A stretch of DNA of 64,000 bases from Paratractidigestivibacter sp963605405 (GTDB taxonomy: Bacteria > Actinomycetota > Coriobacteriia > Coriobacteriales > Atopobiaceae). The position numbers and the translations under genes are program-made. Location of the stretch: positions 21,834 to 85,833 of the forward strand of contig CAVCUP010000010.1 of assembly GCA_963605405.1 (NCBI GenBank), given 5' to 3'. Shown here piece after piece: positions 42,485-50,069 of the stretch (position 1 is its first letter; each line of letters begins with the position of its first letter). The notes under the pieces were generated by a model, which searched no databases, was not told the DNA's origin, and saw only the letters and a program-made list of their open reading frames with translations.

Positions 42485-43426
42485 ATGGAGGCCGCCGACA
42501 TCAAGCGCATCGTCGTGGCGGGCGCGGGCACCATGGGTTACTCGATGGCCCAGATCTTTGCGCGCTACGGTTACGAGACCGTGGTTTACGACCTGGCCGA
42601 GGCCGCGCTCGAAAACGCTCGCGTGCGGATCGCGCAGGGCACCGACAACCTGGTCGACGACGGAGAGATTTCCCGCGAGGAGGGCGACTCGCTACTCGCC
42701 AGGCTCGAGTACACCTGCGACAAGAGCTGCTTTGCCAACTGCGACCTCATGGTCGAGTCCATCGTCGAGAAGCTCGAGATCAAGCAGGCGTTCTATCGCG
42801 AGGTGAGCGAGCTGGCCCGTCCGGATGCGATTCTGGCGAGCAACACCTCGGGACTCTCGATCAACGCGCTGGCCAGCGCCGTCGCCGAACCCGAGCGTTT
42901 CATCGGCATGCACTGGTTCAACCCGTCGAACATCATCCCGCTCATCGAGATCGTGCGCGCCGACGCAACGAGTGACGGCTGTGCCGGGGCAGTGCGCGAC
43001 GTTGCCCTGCGCATCGGCAAGAAGCCCGTGGTCGTCACCCGCGACGTGCCTGGCTTTGTGGCCAATCGCCTGCAGTTCTCCGTGCTCCGCGAGGCCCTTC
43101 ACCTGGTCGAGGAGGGCGTCGTGGATGAACAGGGCGTCGACGATGTCATGCGCTACGGCCTGGGCGTTCGTTACGCCTGCCTGGGCCCGCTGGCAATCGC
43201 CGACTTCGGCGGGCTGGACACCTTCCACCACATCGCGAGCTATCTCAACGCCGATTTGTGCAACGACAGCGAGCCTTCTCGCCTGTTGACCGAAAAGTAC
43301 GAGAACGGGGCCTTTGGCGTGAAGGCCGGGCGCGGCTTCTACGACTACTCCGACGGTCGCGATGTGACCACGACGCAGGAGCGCGACGAGGCCTACCTCG
43401 CCGTCGTTCGCGCACTCAAACTGTAA
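42485..43426 (+). CDS. 3-hydroxyacyl-CoA dehydrogenase family protein
   Basis: The 313-residue protein has the NAD-binding loop VVAGAGTMGYSMAQIFARYG and the conserved ASNTSGLSINALA and RFIGMHWFNPSNIIPLIEIV. The His of MHWFNP and the upstream Asn/Ser segment form the catalytic region, and VVTRDVPGFVANRLQFSVLREA begins the C-terminal helical domain. It should oxidise a 3-hydroxyacyl-CoA with NAD. It starts two bases after the small AtuA-related gene, so the three genes are co-translated or nearly so. Confidence 0.93.
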   Translation: MEAADIKRIVVAGAGTMGYSMAQIFARYGYETVVYDLAEAALENARVRIAQGTDNLVDDGEISREEGDSLLARLEYTCDKSCFANCDLMVESIVEKLEIKQAFYREVSELARPDAILASNTSGLSINALASAVAEPERFIGMHWFNPSNIIPLIEIVRADATSDGCAGAVRDVALRIGKKPVVVTRDVPGFVANRLQFSVLREALHLVEEGVVDEQGVDDVMRYGLGVRYACLGPLAIADFGGLDTFHHIASYLNADLCNDSEPSRLLTEKYENGAFGVKAGRGFYDYSDGRDVTTTQERDEAYLAVVRALKL

Positions 43427-43523
43427 CAGCCGCAACGGCATCGGGAGATATGGCCGGCTCTGCCGAAGCCGACACGCCCGTATGCCCGTATGCCCGCATC
43501 GACAATCGACCTCATAAACCGAG

Positions 43524-43557
43524 CGATCCCGCAAGGCCCAGAAACCTCGCGGGATCG
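43524..43557. terminator. Terminator after the AtuA operon
   Basis: CGATCCCGC and GCGGGATCG form a perfect nine-base stem around a 16-base loop in the space between convergent genes. Confidence 0.65.
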
Positions 43558-43583
43558 ACTTGTATCGATGCATAGAGACCCGC

Positions 43584-44165
43584 CTACTTGCGCGGTCCCT
43601 TCTTCTTGCGAACGCTGTAGCCAAAAGTACCCAGTCGTTTGCCCAGCTCAAAGTACTCGCCGTGGCTGTAGGCAGTAAGACCCGCGCGGGCAAGGTCGAG
43701 GCGGCCGCGCTCGTCGAGCAGGGCGTCATCGGCCTGGACGGCCTCGACGCTCGCGAGGAACATGTGGTGGCTGCCAAGCTCCTTGACCTCGGTGACCTTG
43801 CACTCGATGTTCACCGGGCTCTCGGCGATGATGGGCGCATGCGCAAGCGTCGCCGCCGGCTCCGGCGTGAGACGACACTCTTTCCACTTGTCCCAATCAC
43901 GGCCGGAGCGCGCGCCGCACCAGTCGCACGCGCGCTGCAGCTTCGCTGTGGTCAGGTTGACCACAAACTCGCCCGACTCGCGGATGATGGGATAGCTCGC
44001 CCGCTCGGGCCGCACGGAGATGTAGAGCATCGGCGGGTTCGTGCAGATGGTGCCCGTCCACGCGATGGTGACGATGTCCGTCTGTCCGGCCTCGTTTCCG
44101 CAGCTCACCATAACCGCCGGCAGCGGATAGAGCATATTTCCGCCGGACCAAACCTGCTTAGCCAT
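43584..44165 (-). CDS. Flavin reductase family protein
   Basis: The 193-residue protein shows MLYPLPAVMVSCGN, DIVTIAWTGTICTNPPMLYISV, and the following RASYPIIRESGEFVVNLTT, the FMN-binding pattern of the flavin reductase/FlaRed split-barrel family. The CDWCGARSGRD segment is typical of the anaerobe subfamily. It is thought to bind FMN and transfer electrons; the partner is unknown. AAAGGA lies upstream of the ATG at 44165. Confidence 0.92.
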   Translation of the reverse strand: MAKQVWSGGNMLYPLPAVMVSCGNEAGQTDIVTIAWTGTICTNPPMLYISVRPERASYPIIRESGEFVVNLTTAKLQRACDWCGARSGRDWDKWKECRLTPEPAATLAHAPIIAESPVNIECKVTEVKELGSHHMFLASVEAVQADDALLDERGRLDLARAGLTAYSHGEYFELGKRLGTFGYSVRKKKGPRK

Positions 44166-44228
44166 CCTGGTTCCTTTCCCTTTGGCGCGAGTACGGGACC
44201 TATTGTGCCGGATGGGAAGAGGCGCCGC

Positions 44229-44395
44229 GGAGAAATTCCGCCTGCGCTTGTCATTGGTCTCGGAGAAAACGTATCCGTTGGGAGCGCACCCATCCCAACA
44301 GACGTGCTTTCTCCGCAAATGGGCTTCTTTGCGTCCCAATGGACGCGCTTTCTCCGCAAACCGAACCAAGAAGTCCCAACGGGCACGATTTTTCC
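44229..44395. repeat. Interspersed 22-base repeats in both orientations
   Basis: Three direct copies of a TCCCAAyrGryrcG-TTTCTCC-type unit lie at 44293-44314, 44334-44355 and 44374-44395, with a 40-41 base period. One inverted copy lies at 44262-44283, and a more degenerate inverted copy begins near 44229. They fill the spacer between the flavin reductase and ThpR genes. Their number and degeneracy do not fit a CRISPR array. Confidence 0.8.
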
Positions 44396-44406
44396 GCGCG
44401 GCCCCG

Positions 44407-44940
44407 CTAACCCAGCTCGACGGTAAACAGCGGCTTGTAGCGCGCCCCGTCTTTCTCCAAATAGCTGCGGTACAACGTGACCGCATGCGCCTCACACGGC
44501 AGCGGAAAACCGAGGCTGGGAAGCGCGCCGCTCGGGAGCTTGGCCCGCCGGGCCAGCGTCACGTGCGGCAAGAAGGAATTCGACCGATCGAAATCCACGC
44601 CACGCTCCGTGAGCCCCTCGCGGACCCTCTCGGCCAAGGCCACGAGCTCGGGGTCCTTGGCAATCTCGAGCCAGAGGCCCGAGCCGCCCGCGCGCTTTCC
44701 GAAGGCGCCCAGGCCCACGACGTCGATGGGCACGGGGCCGACCGTGCGGCACGCCTCGTCGATGGCATCCATTGCGTCGCGGGCCTCAGCCTCGCCTATC
44801 TCGCCAAGAAACGCCAGCGTAAGGTGGTAGTTCTCCGCCGGGACAAAGCGTCCCTCGACGTCGCGCCCCAGCTGACGTGCCAGCGCTGCGGCGTCGTCGA
44901 CGAACTCCTCCGGCATGTCCAGCGCAATGAACGCCCGCAT
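44407..44940 (-). CDS. thpR: RNA 2',3'-cyclic phosphodiesterase (2'-5' RNA ligase family)
   Basis: The 177-residue protein has the two catalytic HxT motifs of the 2H phosphoesterase family: HLTLAFLG at about residue 39 and HVTLARR at about 126. It begins MRAFIALDMPEEFVDDAAAL, typical of ThpR. Family members open 2',3'-cyclic phosphates on RNA. GGGGGAGG lies four bases before the ATG at 44940. Confidence 0.93.
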   Translation of the reverse strand: MRAFIALDMPEEFVDDAAALARQLGRDVEGRFVPAENYHLTLAFLGEIGEAEARDAMDAIDEACRTVGPVPIDVVGLGAFGKRAGGSGLWLEIAKDPELVALAERVREGLTERGVDFDRSNSFLPHVTLARRAKLPSGALPSLGFPLPCEAHAVTLYRSYLEKDGARYKPLFTVELG

Positions 44941-44999
44941 CTTACCTCCCCCGCACTCGCGGCATCGGGACAGCCCCTTTGCCCGCTCCCGCTCAAATT

Positions 45000-45013
45000 C
45001 GAACAAATGTTGC
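45000..45013. promoter_or_regulatory. Probable LexA (SOS) box upstream of the Y-family polymerase
   Basis: CGAACAAATGTTGC differs at one core position from the Gram-positive LexA site GAAC-N4-GTTC. It lies about 90 bases upstream of the polymerase start, consistent with DNA-damage induction of that gene. Confidence 0.6.
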
Positions 45014-45099
45014 ATACTCTGTGACGGCAAGAAACGCACGCAAATGTTGTCCCGCAGGCAACGCAAAATAGTCTCACACAAAACCAGGAGGAGGTGCAG

Positions 45100-46401
45100 A
45101 TGGGCCCGGACCCGATCATACGGCGCGACCCGGTGGACACCGGGCGCATCTACATGTGTATCGACCTCAAAAGCTTCTACGCCTCCGTCGAATGCGCGGA
45201 CCGCGGGCTCGACCCCTTTACCACGAACCTCGTGGTGGCCGACCCGAGCCGAGGGGACGGCACGATCTGCCTCGCCGCGAGCCCTGCGATCAAAGCCCTC
45301 GGGGTCTCGAGCCGCGCGCGCGTCTTCGAGATCCCCAAGGACATCGAGTACATCAAAGCCCCGCCGCGCATGAAGCGCTACATGGAGGTCTCGTCCCAGA
45401 TCTACGGCATCTACCTGCAGCGCATTAGCGCGCAGGACATCCATGTGTACTCAATCGACGAGTGCTTCATCGACGCGACGCCCTACCTCAAGCTCTACAA
45501 GACCGACGCCCGCAGCCTCGCCAAGCTCCTCATGAAGGACGTCGAGGAGCAGACGCATATCTGCGCGACGGCGGGCATCGGCACGAATCTCTTCCTTGCC
45601 AAGGTCGCGCTCGACGTGACGGCAAAGCACGTGGACGACCATATCGGATTCCTCAACGAGAAGGAATTCCGGCGCAAGATCTGGCATCACCGGCCCATCA
45701 CCGACATCTGGGGGATCGGGCCCGGCATCGCGCGGCGCCTTCTGCAATACAACGTACACGACCTCGCGGGAATCACGCAGATAGACGAACGGTTCCTGCA
45801 TAAAGAGTTTGGCGTGAACGCCGAGTACCTCATCGACCACGCTTGGGGCTATGAGTCCTGCACGATGGCGGACATCCACGCGTACCGGCCGCGCGGGCAC
45901 TCGACGAGCAACGGACAGGTCCTCATGCGCGACTACAGCTTTGCCGAGGCGCGCAACGTCCTGCGCGAGATGGCCTCGGCCTCGGCGCTCGACCTTGTGG
46001 AGAAGCGCCTGGTCTGCGACTCGATCGCGCTCTATGTGGGTTACTCGTGGGACGACCTGGGGGCTCCGAGCGCAGGCGCGGCGCGCAAACTCGGCAAGCT
46101 CACAAACTCCCGCAACGAGCTGCTGGAGCGCACGCTGGAGATCTACGACGAGATAGTAGACCGCGACCGCTCCATCAGGCGCCTCAGCGTAAGCCTCGGA
46201 GGCCTTGCCGACGAGAAATGCGCCACCCAGACGCTCTTCGACAATGTGGCCGCAGCCGAGGAGGAACACAGCTTGAGCGCCGCGACCCTCGCCGTTCAGA
46301 AGAAGTTCGGCAAGAACGCCCTGCTCCGCGGCGTGAGCCTGCGCGAAGAGGCAACGCAGCGCGAGAGAAACAACCAGGTGGGAGGTCACCGTGCAGAGTA
46401 A
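45100..46401 (+). CDS. Y-family DNA polymerase (DinB/UmuC type)
   Basis: The 433-residue protein has the Y-family catalytic segments YMCIDLKSFYASVECADRG (first metal-binding Asp) and VYSIDECFIDATPYL (second Asp-Glu pair), then GIGTNLFLAKVALD and the helix-hairpin-helix DIWGIGPGIARRL. It performs error-prone bypass synthesis on damaged DNA. The ATG at 45100 follows AGGAGGAGG; an earlier GTG at 45094 is too close to it. A LexA-like box is present upstream, and two small genes follow. Confidence 0.93.
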   Translation: MGPDPIIRRDPVDTGRIYMCIDLKSFYASVECADRGLDPFTTNLVVADPSRGDGTICLAASPAIKALGVSSRARVFEIPKDIEYIKAPPRMKRYMEVSSQIYGIYLQRISAQDIHVYSIDECFIDATPYLKLYKTDARSLAKLLMKDVEEQTHICATAGIGTNLFLAKVALDVTAKHVDDHIGFLNEKEFRRKIWHHRPITDIWGIGPGIARRLLQYNVHDLAGITQIDERFLHKEFGVNAEYLIDHAWGYESCTMADIHAYRPRGHSTSNGQVLMRDYSFAEARNVLREMASASALDLVEKRLVCDSIALYVGYSWDDLGAPSAGAARKLGKLTNSRNELLERTLEIYDEIVDRDRSIRRLSVSLGGLADEKCATQTLFDNVAAAEEEHSLSAATLAVQKKFGKNALLRGVSLREEATQRERNNQVGGHRAE

Positions 46402-46636
46402 CCCGCATCAAGGCACACCGGACAGCCCGCGCCGTCATCGCCCCGAGGACGAGCCGCTGGGCCGGCCCCGCACCTCTCGCCTACCGAAGCCGCGGGCCGA
46501 TCGCGCGAGTCAGTTCATGCCCTTCGCGGCGCTCACTGGCTTCGATGACTACCTGCGCGCCACCGACGACGAGCGCGAGCAGATGTACGCTGACGAGAAC
46601 TTCACCCACCCCGAGGACTTCACCACGTGGGACTAA
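46391..46636 (+). CDS. Small YolD-like protein downstream of the polymerase
   Basis: The 81-residue protein contains RASQFMPFAALTGFDDYLR, the conserved segment of small proteins (YolD-like group) that accompany UmuC/DinB-type polymerases in many Gram-positives. The N-terminal 40 residues are Pro/Arg-rich and probably disordered. It starts at a GTG overlapping the polymerase end by 11 bases, implying coupled translation. A regulatory or accessory role for the polymerase is inferred. Confidence 0.82.
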   Translation: MQSNPHQGTPDSPRRHRPEDEPLGRPRTSRLPKPRADRASQFMPFAALTGFDDYLRATDDEREQMYADENFTHPEDFTTWD

Positions 46637-46677
46637 AGGTCTTGAGCAAAGAGACTTGGGATTCGATAGGAGTGCCC

Positions 46678-46800
46678 ATGGACGCAAAGAAACTTGAGGA
46701 GCTTATGGGCTTCTCTCCTGGCGAGCTTGAAGAGGCCTACGCCCTGCTGCGCGCGAGCCCCTGCGACGAGTTCGTAGACGCCTATCTGTGGGCTATTTGA
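46678..46800 (+). CDS. 40-residue small protein
   Basis: An ATG at 46678 preceded by ATAGGAG opens a frame encoding MDAKKLEELMGFSPGELEEA and ending DEFVDAYLWAI before TGA at 46798-46800. The peptide is acidic and helical with no membrane segment. It follows the YolD-like gene by 41 bases and may be a third member of the SOS operon. The good ribosome site and codon usage support it, but I recognise no family. Confidence 0.55.
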   Translation: MDAKKLEELMGFSPGELEEAYALLRASPCDEFVDAYLWAI

Positions 46801-46841
46801 GGGCGGCCGGAGACGATTTCACTCTTGGTGGTTGAAACGCT

Positions 46842-46872
46842 TCATCCAAGGTTATTAGATAACCTTGGATGA
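46842..46872. terminator. Perfect 14-base stem-loop after the polymerase operon
   Basis: TCATCCAAGGTTAT pairs perfectly with ATAACCTTGGATGA around TAG. No T run follows, and a third half-site CCAAGGTTAT lies at 46886-46895. It may be a terminator for the convergent genes or a protein-binding site. Confidence 0.55.
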
Positions 46873-46912
46873 GAAACGATGTGAGCCAAGGTTATCGGAC
46901 CCTCGAGAATCG

Positions 46913-48322
46913 CTAGCCGATGGCCTTCGCGATCAGGGCGGCGGCCTCCTCGGCGGCGGCCTCATCGAGGCCCGCGTACTGGATCACGAACCTTCGCAGG
47001 CCGTCTACCTGTGTCGCATTCTCCGGACACGACGCGAAGCCCGAGAGCGGGGCCACGCGCACCCCGTCGGCAAGAAGCGCCGACGCGATGTCCTTCTCGC
47101 CGCGCTCCGAGTCGACGGCAAGCACAAAGTGCAGCCCCGAGTCCGCCTCCTCGACCCGCATCCGCCCGCTCGCCCCAGTGGCGAGAAGCGCGTTCACGAG
47201 CACATCCCGCTGCTCCCGCGCGCGTTTGCGAACGCGGCTCACATAACGCTCGTAGTCACCCGACTCAAGCAGACGGGCCAGCGCAACCTGTTGCACGGAG
47301 CTCACCGTCGAGGAATAAAAGCCGAGGTCGTCGGCGAACCGCTCCACGAGCTCGGCCGGCAGCACCATATAGGCCAGGCGCAGAGCAGAGCCAAGGCTCT
47401 TGGAGAACGTGTTCGTATAAATGACGCGCCCGGCGGCGTCCATGCCCGCGAACGGCGGCACGGGGCGGCCCGCCAAGCGGAACTCGCAGTCGTAGTCGTC
47501 CTCGACTATCCAACGGTCCGACCCTGCGGAAGCCCAGCTCAGAAGCTCATAGCGCCTCGAGATACTGGTCACACGACCCGTCGGAAACTGGTGCGACGGC
47601 ATAATGTGGGCCACATCTGCGCCCGAATCGAAGAGCGCCGCCATCTGCACGCCGTCGGCATCCAGCGGCACATGGACGACTCGCCGCACGCCGCACGCTT
47701 TGTACAACCTGGTCAGGCGCGGATAGCCCGGGTCCTCGATGGCGTAGGTGAGCCCGCGCCCCAGCAGCTGCACGACCATCGTGTCGAGCACCTGGGCGCC
47801 CGCACCCACCACAATGCACCCGGGGTCGACGTCCATTCCTCGCGTTTGCCGCAGGTAGCCGGCTATGGCGGCCCGAAGCCGAGCCGTTCCCTGCGCGGGC
47901 GACGGCGAGAAGCACTCGGCTTCCGGTTCGGAAACAAGTACCTGTCGCAACGCCTGTGACCAAAGGCGCGCAGCATCCGGCCCCGGCTCGCCGGCGGCGA
48001 GGTCGATTCTTGCCATTGGTGAGGGCGCGTCCGACACCGGCGCGCGTCCGGCCTGCGGCAGCCCGCGTCTAACCTGCTGCGGCAACCGAGCCGAGAAGTA
48101 CCCGCTGCGTGGGCGTGACTTTACGTACCCCTCCGCCACGAGCTGTGCATAGGCTCCCTCGACGGTCACGACGCTCACGCCGAGGTGCTCCGCAAGCGTG
48201 CGCTTCGAAGGCAGGCGTTCCTCCGCCCCGATGGCTCCGTTCACAATGTCGTCGCGAATCCGCTGGTAGAGATACTCGTAAAGGGGTTTCTCGCCACGTG
48301 CTTCGAGGTCGTAGTCGAGCAT
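46913..48322 (-). CDS. pdxR: PdxR-type MocR/GntR regulator with aminotransferase-like domain
   Basis: The 469-residue protein has a GntR winged helix at residues 1-75 (PLYEYLYQRIRDDIVNGAIG, then LPSKRTLAEHLGVS) and a PLP-binding class I aminotransferase-like domain (VEDDYDCEFRL, VIYTNTFSKSLGSALRLAYM with the PLP Lys). It is divergent from pdxST, and PdxR regulators sense PLP and activate that operon. Three TCTGrCCTkAT motifs lie between the two starts. Confidence 0.92.
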   Translation of the reverse strand: MLDYDLEARGEKPLYEYLYQRIRDDIVNGAIGAEERLPSKRTLAEHLGVSVVTVEGAYAQLVAEGYVKSRPRSGYFSARLPQQVRRGLPQAGRAPVSDAPSPMARIDLAAGEPGPDAARLWSQALRQVLVSEPEAECFSPSPAQGTARLRAAIAGYLRQTRGMDVDPGCIVVGAGAQVLDTMVVQLLGRGLTYAIEDPGYPRLTRLYKACGVRRVVHVPLDADGVQMAALFDSGADVAHIMPSHQFPTGRVTSISRRYELLSWASAGSDRWIVEDDYDCEFRLAGRPVPPFAGMDAAGRVIYTNTFSKSLGSALRLAYMVLPAELVERFADDLGFYSSTVSSVQQVALARLLESGDYERYVSRVRKRAREQRDVLVNALLATGASGRMRVEEADSGLHFVLAVDSERGEKDIASALLADGVRVAPLSGFASCPENATQVDGLRRFVIQYAGLDEAAAEEAAALIAKAIG

Positions 48323-48366
48323 CTGGCCTTATCCGTTCTGTGTGTCTGACCTTATTCTGACCTGAT
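48322..48366. promoter_or_regulatory. Repeated PdxR-type binding motifs
   Basis: TCTGGCCTTAT (from 48322), TCTGACCTTAT (from 48345) and TCTGACCTGAT (from 48356) are direct repeats spaced 23 and 11 bases apart, close to multiples of one helical turn. They overlap the regulator start and precede pdxS. Confidence 0.65.
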
Positions 48367-48455
48367 TATTTTCTCATAGTCTGGACGTTTTGCCCTAGCC
48401 AGTTAACGCCTAAGCTCTGAACCCATCGAATCGAAACCGGACAAAGGAGCCCCGC

Positions 48456-49349
48456 ATGGCAGAAACCACCCAGACCCGCGAAGAGCGTGCCGCGCTCAAC
48501 CGACAGCTCGCACAGATGCTCAAGGGCGGCGTCATTATGGACGTCACCACCCCTGAACAGGCGCGCATTGCCGAGGAAGCCGGCGCCTGCGCCGTCATGG
48601 CCCTCGAGCGCATCCCGGCCGACATTCGTGCGGCCGGCGGCGTCTCCCGCATGAGCGACCCCGCCATGATTCGAGGCATCCAGGAGGCCGTGAGCATCCC
48701 CGTTATGGCCAAGTGCCGCATCGGCCACATCGCCGAGGCCCAGATCCTGCAGGCCATCCAGATCGACTACATCGACGAATCCGAGGTCCTCTCCCCCGCC
48801 GACGACGTGTACCACATCGACAAAACTGCCTTTGACGTGCCGTTTGTTTGTGGCGCGCGCGACCTCGGTGAGGCTCTTCGCCGCGTGGCCGAGGGCGCTA
48901 CGATGATCCGCACCAAGGGCGAGCCGGGAACGGGCGACGTCGTGCAGGCCGTCCGCCACATGCGCAAGATCCAGAAGCAGATCCGCGACGTCGTGGCCCT
49001 TCGCGAGGACGAGCTCTTCGAGGCGGCCAAGCAGCTCGCGGTGCCGGTCGAGCTCGTGCGCGAGGTCCACGCCACGGGCAAGCTCCCGGTCGTGAACTTT
49101 GCCGCCGGCGGCGTGGCGACCCCCGCGGACGCGGCGCTCATGATGCAGCTCGGTGCCGAGGGCGTCTTCGTCGGCTCCGGCATCTTTAAGTCCGGCGACC
49201 CGGCCCGCCGCGCGGCCGCCATCGTCAAGGCCGTGGCCAACTTCGAGGACGCGGCGCTGATCGCCAAGCTCTCCGAGAACCTCGGCGAGGCCATGGTCGG
49301 CATCAACGCCGACGAGATCCAGACCATCATGGAAGAGCGGGGCATCTAG
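48456..49349 (+). CDS. pdxS: Pyridoxal 5'-phosphate synthase lyase subunit PdxS
   Basis: The 297-residue TIM-barrel protein has GGVIMDVTTPEQARIAEEAG, then VMALERIPADIRAAGGVSRM and VMAKCRIGHIAEAQIL, followed by DESEVLSPAD, all diagnostic for PdxS. With ammonia from PdxT it condenses ribose 5-phosphate and glyceraldehyde 3-phosphate to PLP. AAAGGAG precedes the ATG at 48456. Confidence 0.98.
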   Translation: MAETTQTREERAALNRQLAQMLKGGVIMDVTTPEQARIAEEAGACAVMALERIPADIRAAGGVSRMSDPAMIRGIQEAVSIPVMAKCRIGHIAEAQILQAIQIDYIDESEVLSPADDVYHIDKTAFDVPFVCGARDLGEALRRVAEGATMIRTKGEPGTGDVVQAVRHMRKIQKQIRDVVALREDELFEAAKQLAVPVELVREVHATGKLPVVNFAAGGVATPADAALMMQLGAEGVFVGSGIFKSGDPARRAAAIVKAVANFEDAALIAKLSENLGEAMVGINADEIQTIMEERGI

Positions 49350-49921
49350 TGGGCACGACCGCGGTCCTCGCCGTCCAAGGGGCGTTCATCGAGCACGAGC
49401 AGGCGCTTTCCCGCCTCGGCGAGAAGTGCGTCGAGCTGCGGCAGGCCGCTGACCTCGACCAGCCATTCGACCGGCTCGTGCTCCCCGGCGGCGAATCGAC
49501 CGTTCAGGGCAAGCTCCTGGACGAACTCGGGATGCTGGAGCCGCTTCGCAAGCGCATCGAGGGCGGCATGCCGGTGCTCGCGACCTGCGCGGGGTTGATC
49601 CTTTTGGCCAAGCGCCTTGACGCGCACGACGACAAGGGCACGCCGCGCCTTGCCACGCTCGACGTCACCGTGCAAAGAAACGCTTACGGCCGGCAGCTCG
49701 GAAGCTTTCACACCCGCGGAGACGTTGCCGGCGTAGGCGAGGAGCTCCCTATGACGTTCATCCGCGCGCCGTACGTAGTGGAGGCAGGTAGCAACGCCGT
49801 GGTGCTCGCTGAAGTAGATGGGCGCATCGTCGCGGTTCGCCAGGGCAAGCAGCTCGCACTCGCCTTCCACCCGGAGCTTGACAGCGATACGCGCATCCAC
49901 GAGGCGTTTCTTTCTCTATAA
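49349..49921 (+). CDS. pdxT: Pyridoxal 5'-phosphate synthase glutaminase subunit PdxT
   Basis: The 190-residue glutaminase has VLAVQGAFIEHEQAL at the start, LPGGESTVQGKLL, the nucleophile Cys in ATCAGLILLA, and the His-Glu pair in AFHPELD. It releases ammonia from glutamine for PdxS. The GTG start shares its first base with the pdxS stop codon, so translation is coupled. Confidence 0.97.
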   Translation: MGTTAVLAVQGAFIEHEQALSRLGEKCVELRQAADLDQPFDRLVLPGGESTVQGKLLDELGMLEPLRKRIEGGMPVLATCAGLILLAKRLDAHDDKGTPRLATLDVTVQRNAYGRQLGSFHTRGDVAGVGEELPMTFIRAPYVVEAGSNAVVLAEVDGRIVAVRQGKQLALAFHPELDSDTRIHEAFLSL

Positions 49922-50018
49922 AGGAGCGAAAGGAACGCAGCAACGCACGAGCTCCCTGTCCGGGCGCTTCGATACGGCCCGGACGGTGAGCTTCCGACAA
50001 CCAAAGAGTCGCAAAAGA

Positions 50019-50051
50019 AGAGAGGCCCTCACAACCGTGAGAGCCTCTCTC
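50019..50051. terminator. Terminator between pdxT and the RGG-repeat gene
   Basis: An AGAGAGGC...GCCTCTCT stem with a short loop is followed, reading leftward, by a T-rich run. It terminates the RGG gene and probably also pdxT. Confidence 0.8.
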
Positions 50052-50069
50052 GCTGACTAACGCAAGCGA

